In this document: positions 58,985 to 60,862 of the stretch, piece by piece
Layout: the number at the start of each line of letters is the position of its first letter
Numbering within the stretch: the stretch's first letter is position 1
Assembly (NCBI GenBank): GCA_009777515.1
Contig: WRLR01000010.1
Span: 1-60,862 of the forward strand
From: Oscillospiraceae bacterium
GTDB lineage: Bacteria > Bacillota > Clostridia > WRLR01
DNA: 60,862 nt
Reading direction: 5' to 3'
The notes under the pieces: generated by a model
Databases searched by the model: none
Told to the model about the DNA's origin: nothing
The model's input: only the letters and a program-made list of their open reading frames with translations
Made by a program: the position numbers and the translations under genes

Positions 58985-59063
58985 ATGCGAACTAAGTAAA
59001 ATGATGGTATAGCGATCTTGGCTATATGTGGCATATAAATACGGATGGGGCGGGCTCAAATCA

Positions 59064-60032
59064 ATGTCTAATGGGACTGCAATAATCAATAGTTCCGCAG
59101 AGTTAAAGCGGAAGAAACGCAGGAAGCTGCTGGGCAGGATCAGGCGCTGCACCGGTCTTTATATGATGCTCGTCATACCGGTGGCATACGTCATACTGTT
59201 CAACTATGTGCCGATGTACGGCATATCCATCGCGTTTCAAAAGTTCAACCCGAGGATGGGCTTTTTCGGCAGCGAGTGGATCGGGCTGTACCACTTCAAC
59301 AGGCTCTTCACATCGCCGACGCTGTTCCGGGTCATTTTTAACTCCATCGTCATCAACATATACGGGCTGCTCGCTGGCTTCCCGCTGCCAATACTGCTGG
59401 CCATCGGGCTCAACCACATGCTGTCGCTGAAAATCAAAAAGTCCATCCAATTCATCACGTTCGTGCCGCACTTCTTCTCCGTCGTCATACTGGTCGGCAT
59501 CATCAACCAACTGCTCGGCACCAGGTTCGGGCTGGTCAACCAGTTCCTGACGGCAATCGGCGGCTCGTCCATCGACTTTTTGGGTCCGGCGGCGAACTAC
59601 AGGCACCTGTTCGTCTGGAGCGGCATATGGCAGGGGCTGGGCTACAGCGCGGTGCTGTACATAGCGGCGCTGTCGAGCGTCGACCCGGAGATGCACGAGG
59701 CGGCCATCATCGACGGGGCGTCCATCTGGAAGCGCGTCATACACATCGACTTGCCGACCATCGCGCCAACGGTCGTGATAATGATGATATTCGCCATCGG
59801 CGGGCTGATGAGCGGCGTATCGCTCGAAAAGACGCTGCTGATGCAGAACGCGCTGAACCTGCCGGTGTCGGAGGTGCTGTCCTCATACGTCTACCGGATC
59901 GGCATCATGAGCGGCACGCCCGACTTTTCGTTCGGCACGGCCGTCGGGCTGTTCCAGACGATTGTGTCGCTTATGCTCATAACGCTGTCCAATTTTCTGG
60001 CCAGGCGCATATCGGGGTCGGGGCTGTTTTAA
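59064..60032 (+). CDS. Sugar ABC transporter permease, LplB type, importer 3
   Basis: 322 residues from ATG 59064 (MSNGTAIINSSAEL), with GGGGCGGG about 11 bases upstream; the GTG at 59028 has none. Basic N-terminus KRKKRRKLLGRIRR, then six spans (LYMMLVIPVAYVILFNYVPM first). Outer loop MGFFGSEWIGLYHFNRLF and EAA loop EAAIIDGASIWKRVIHIDLP identify COG4209. It is close to the 52720 protein in length and motifs. With the truncated LplC-like gene at 60102 it forms a third sugar importer. Confidence 0.92.
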   Translation: MSNGTAIINSSAELKRKKRRKLLGRIRRCTGLYMMLVIPVAYVILFNYVPMYGISIAFQKFNPRMGFFGSEWIGLYHFNRLFTSPTLFRVIFNSIVINIYGLLAGFPLPILLAIGLNHMLSLKIKKSIQFITFVPHFFSVVILVGIINQLLGTRFGLVNQFLTAIGGSSIDFLGPAANYRHLFVWSGIWQGLGYSAVLYIAALSSVDPEMHEAAIIDGASIWKRVIHIDLPTIAPTVVIMMIFAIGGLMSGVSLEKTLLMQNALNLPVSEVLSSYVYRIGIMSGTPDFSFGTAVGLFQTIVSLMLITLSNFLARRISGSGLF

Positions 60033-60039
60033 TCGAACC

Positions 60040-60075
60040 AAGCGGATCCGGTGGATCAAGCGGATCAAGGTTTTA
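60040..60075 (+). repeat. Short AAGCGGATC repeat after lplB
   Basis: AAGCGGATC and AAGCGGATCAAGG with GGTGGATC between them lie right after the stop of the LplB gene; three imperfect copies. Confidence 0.55.
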
Positions 60076-60101
60076 TATGGGTTGTGCATGGGGGGGTCAC
60101 A

Positions 60102-60862
60102 TTGTCTACTAACAACGCTACACTCGTCATCGCGTCAAAGAAGCGCTCGGCGTTCGGGAAGCTTTCATTTTCCGACAAGGCGTTTCATGTCATCAACTAT
60201 ACGCTCACGATAACGTTCACGCTGATCGTGCTGTACCCGCTGCTATGGGCGCTCAGCGCGTCGTTCAGCTCCAGCGAGGCGATCATCCGGGGCAATGTGT
60301 GGCTCTGGCCCGTCAACCCCACCCTCGTCGCATACAAGGCGGCCTTTTCAAGGCCCGCGCTGATCACCGGGTTCTTCAACTCCGTGTTCTATACGGCGGG
60401 GAGCATCTGCGTGACGGTGCCGCTGATTCTCATAAGCGCCTACCCGATGTCGCGGCGCGATATGCCGGGCAGGTACATTTTCATCATTTTTTTTACCATC
60501 ACGATGTTCTTCGGCGGCGGCATGATCCCCAACTACCTGCTGATACGCAGCCTGGGCATGATGAACACCCCGCTCGCCGTCATCGTCCCGTTCTCGTTCT
60601 CTTGCTATAACATGATCATCGCCCGCACGTATTTTCATTCCAACATCCCCGACGAACTGTTGGAAGCGGCGAAGATGGACGGCTGCGGCGACGTGTATTT
60701 CTTTTTGAGCGTTGTGGTCCCGCTCTCAAAGCCGCTCATCGCCGTCATGGTCCTGTTCTGCGCGGTGGGCAACTGGAACAGCTACATGAACAACCTTTTG
60801 TATTTCACGGACACTAAACTGTTCGGCTTGCAGATGGTGCTGCGCGAGCTGCTGTTCGCCCT
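60102..60862 (+). CDS. Sugar ABC transporter permease, LplC type, importer 3 (cut by window end)
   Basis: The frame starts with TTG 60102, six bases after GGGGGG; the ATG at 60088 is out of frame, and no in-frame ATG comes earlier. It is open to the window edge for 253 codons. FHVINYTLTITFTLIVLYPL is the first span; PMSRRDMPGRYIF, FFGGGMIPNYLLI and the EAA loop EAAKMDGCGDVYFFLSVVVP place it in the LplC group. It resembles the 51753 protein. The C-terminal 40 or so residues and the binding protein that should follow lie outside the window. Confidence 0.9.
   Translation, partial: MSTNNATLVIASKKRSAFGKLSFSDKAFHVINYTLTITFTLIVLYPLLWALSASFSSSEAIIRGNVWLWPVNPTLVAYKAAFSRPALITGFFNSVFYTAGSICVTVPLILISAYPMSRRDMPGRYIFIIFFTITMFFGGGMIPNYLLIRSLGMMNTPLAVIVPFSFSCYNMIIARTYFHSNIPDELLEAAKMDGCGDVYFFLSVVVPLSKPLIAVMVLFCAVGNWNSYMNNLLYFTDTKLFGLQMVLRELLFA

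Overview
The window looks like chromosomal DNA of an anaerobic, moderately GC-rich Bacillota, most likely class Clostridia. The reasons are: strong purine-rich Shine-Dalgarno sites; several TTGACA/TATAAT promoters; three lipoprotein solute-binding proteins paired with LplB/LplC-type permeases; an LytTR regulator with a GHKL kinase; free-standing ferredoxin and Fe-S proteins; an OadG-like membrane subunit; and no respiratory genes. No rRNA is present, so the placement is inference from gene content. No alignment or database search was run.

Layout, left to right. 1-430: cut N-terminus of an RNA ligase behind a 50-residue protein, with its own promoter and inverted repeat. 471-2862: QueG-like Fe-S protein, acetyltransferase and aldo/keto reductase. 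3070-8629: sugar-isomerase-like protein, ABC-2 exporter (ATPase and two permeases) and a Gfo/Idh/MocA oxidoreductase. 9210-13580: LplB-LplC-binding protein sugar uptake operon. 13639-18262: thioredoxin-reductase-like flavoprotein, ferredoxin, enolase-superfamily enzyme, YebC/PmpR and an orphan OadG-like protein. 18397-22268: tRNA-Met, tRNA-Val, a coiled-coil protein, a dapF fragment and an IS1634-like element. 22369-29888 (minus strand): marR with two exporter half-transporters, then an aminotransferase overlapping an LytTR regulator and a soluble sensor kinase. 30443-37351: binding protein, GH13 enzyme, SIS protein and URO-D-like protein. 37496-45577: tRNA-Arg, then an AT-rich type I restriction-modification locus carrying a DUF3800 gene and a PIN-domain nuclease gene between hsdS and hsdR. 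45597-49745: HisD-like dehydrogenase, GntR/LacI-type regulator and a divergent URO-D-like gene. 49902-53743 (minus): second LplB-LplC-binding protein operon. 53923-60862: three Gfo/Idh/MocA proteins, an enolase-superfamily enzyme and a third LplB/LplC pair cut by the window end.

Most of the metabolism appears to be uptake of oligosaccharides or sugar derivatives by ABC importers, followed by NAD-linked oxidation (Gfo/Idh/MocA), acid-sugar dehydration or epimerisation (enolase superfamily) and GH13 hydrolysis. No importer ATPase is encoded here, so a shared MsmX-like ATPase elsewhere is likely.

Two things stand out. First, the restriction locus has the architecture of a guarded suicide RNase system (compare PrrC inside prr/hsd loci), but with a PIN nuclease and a DUF3800 protein. 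Second, the DNA carries many exact-period short tandem repeats (12, 13, 14, 17, 20-21, 30, 31, 33, 38, 45-47 and 66-67 bp). Many begin at or inside the last codons of a gene, so the gene end is echoed downstream. At 5526-5677 this makes a chain of three 13-codon mini-ORFs, each overlapping the next by ATGA, between an ABC ATPase and its permease. Conserved enzymes in the same window carry low-complexity Gly/Ser/Ala or repeat-encoded insertions, which may reflect the same process inside genes.
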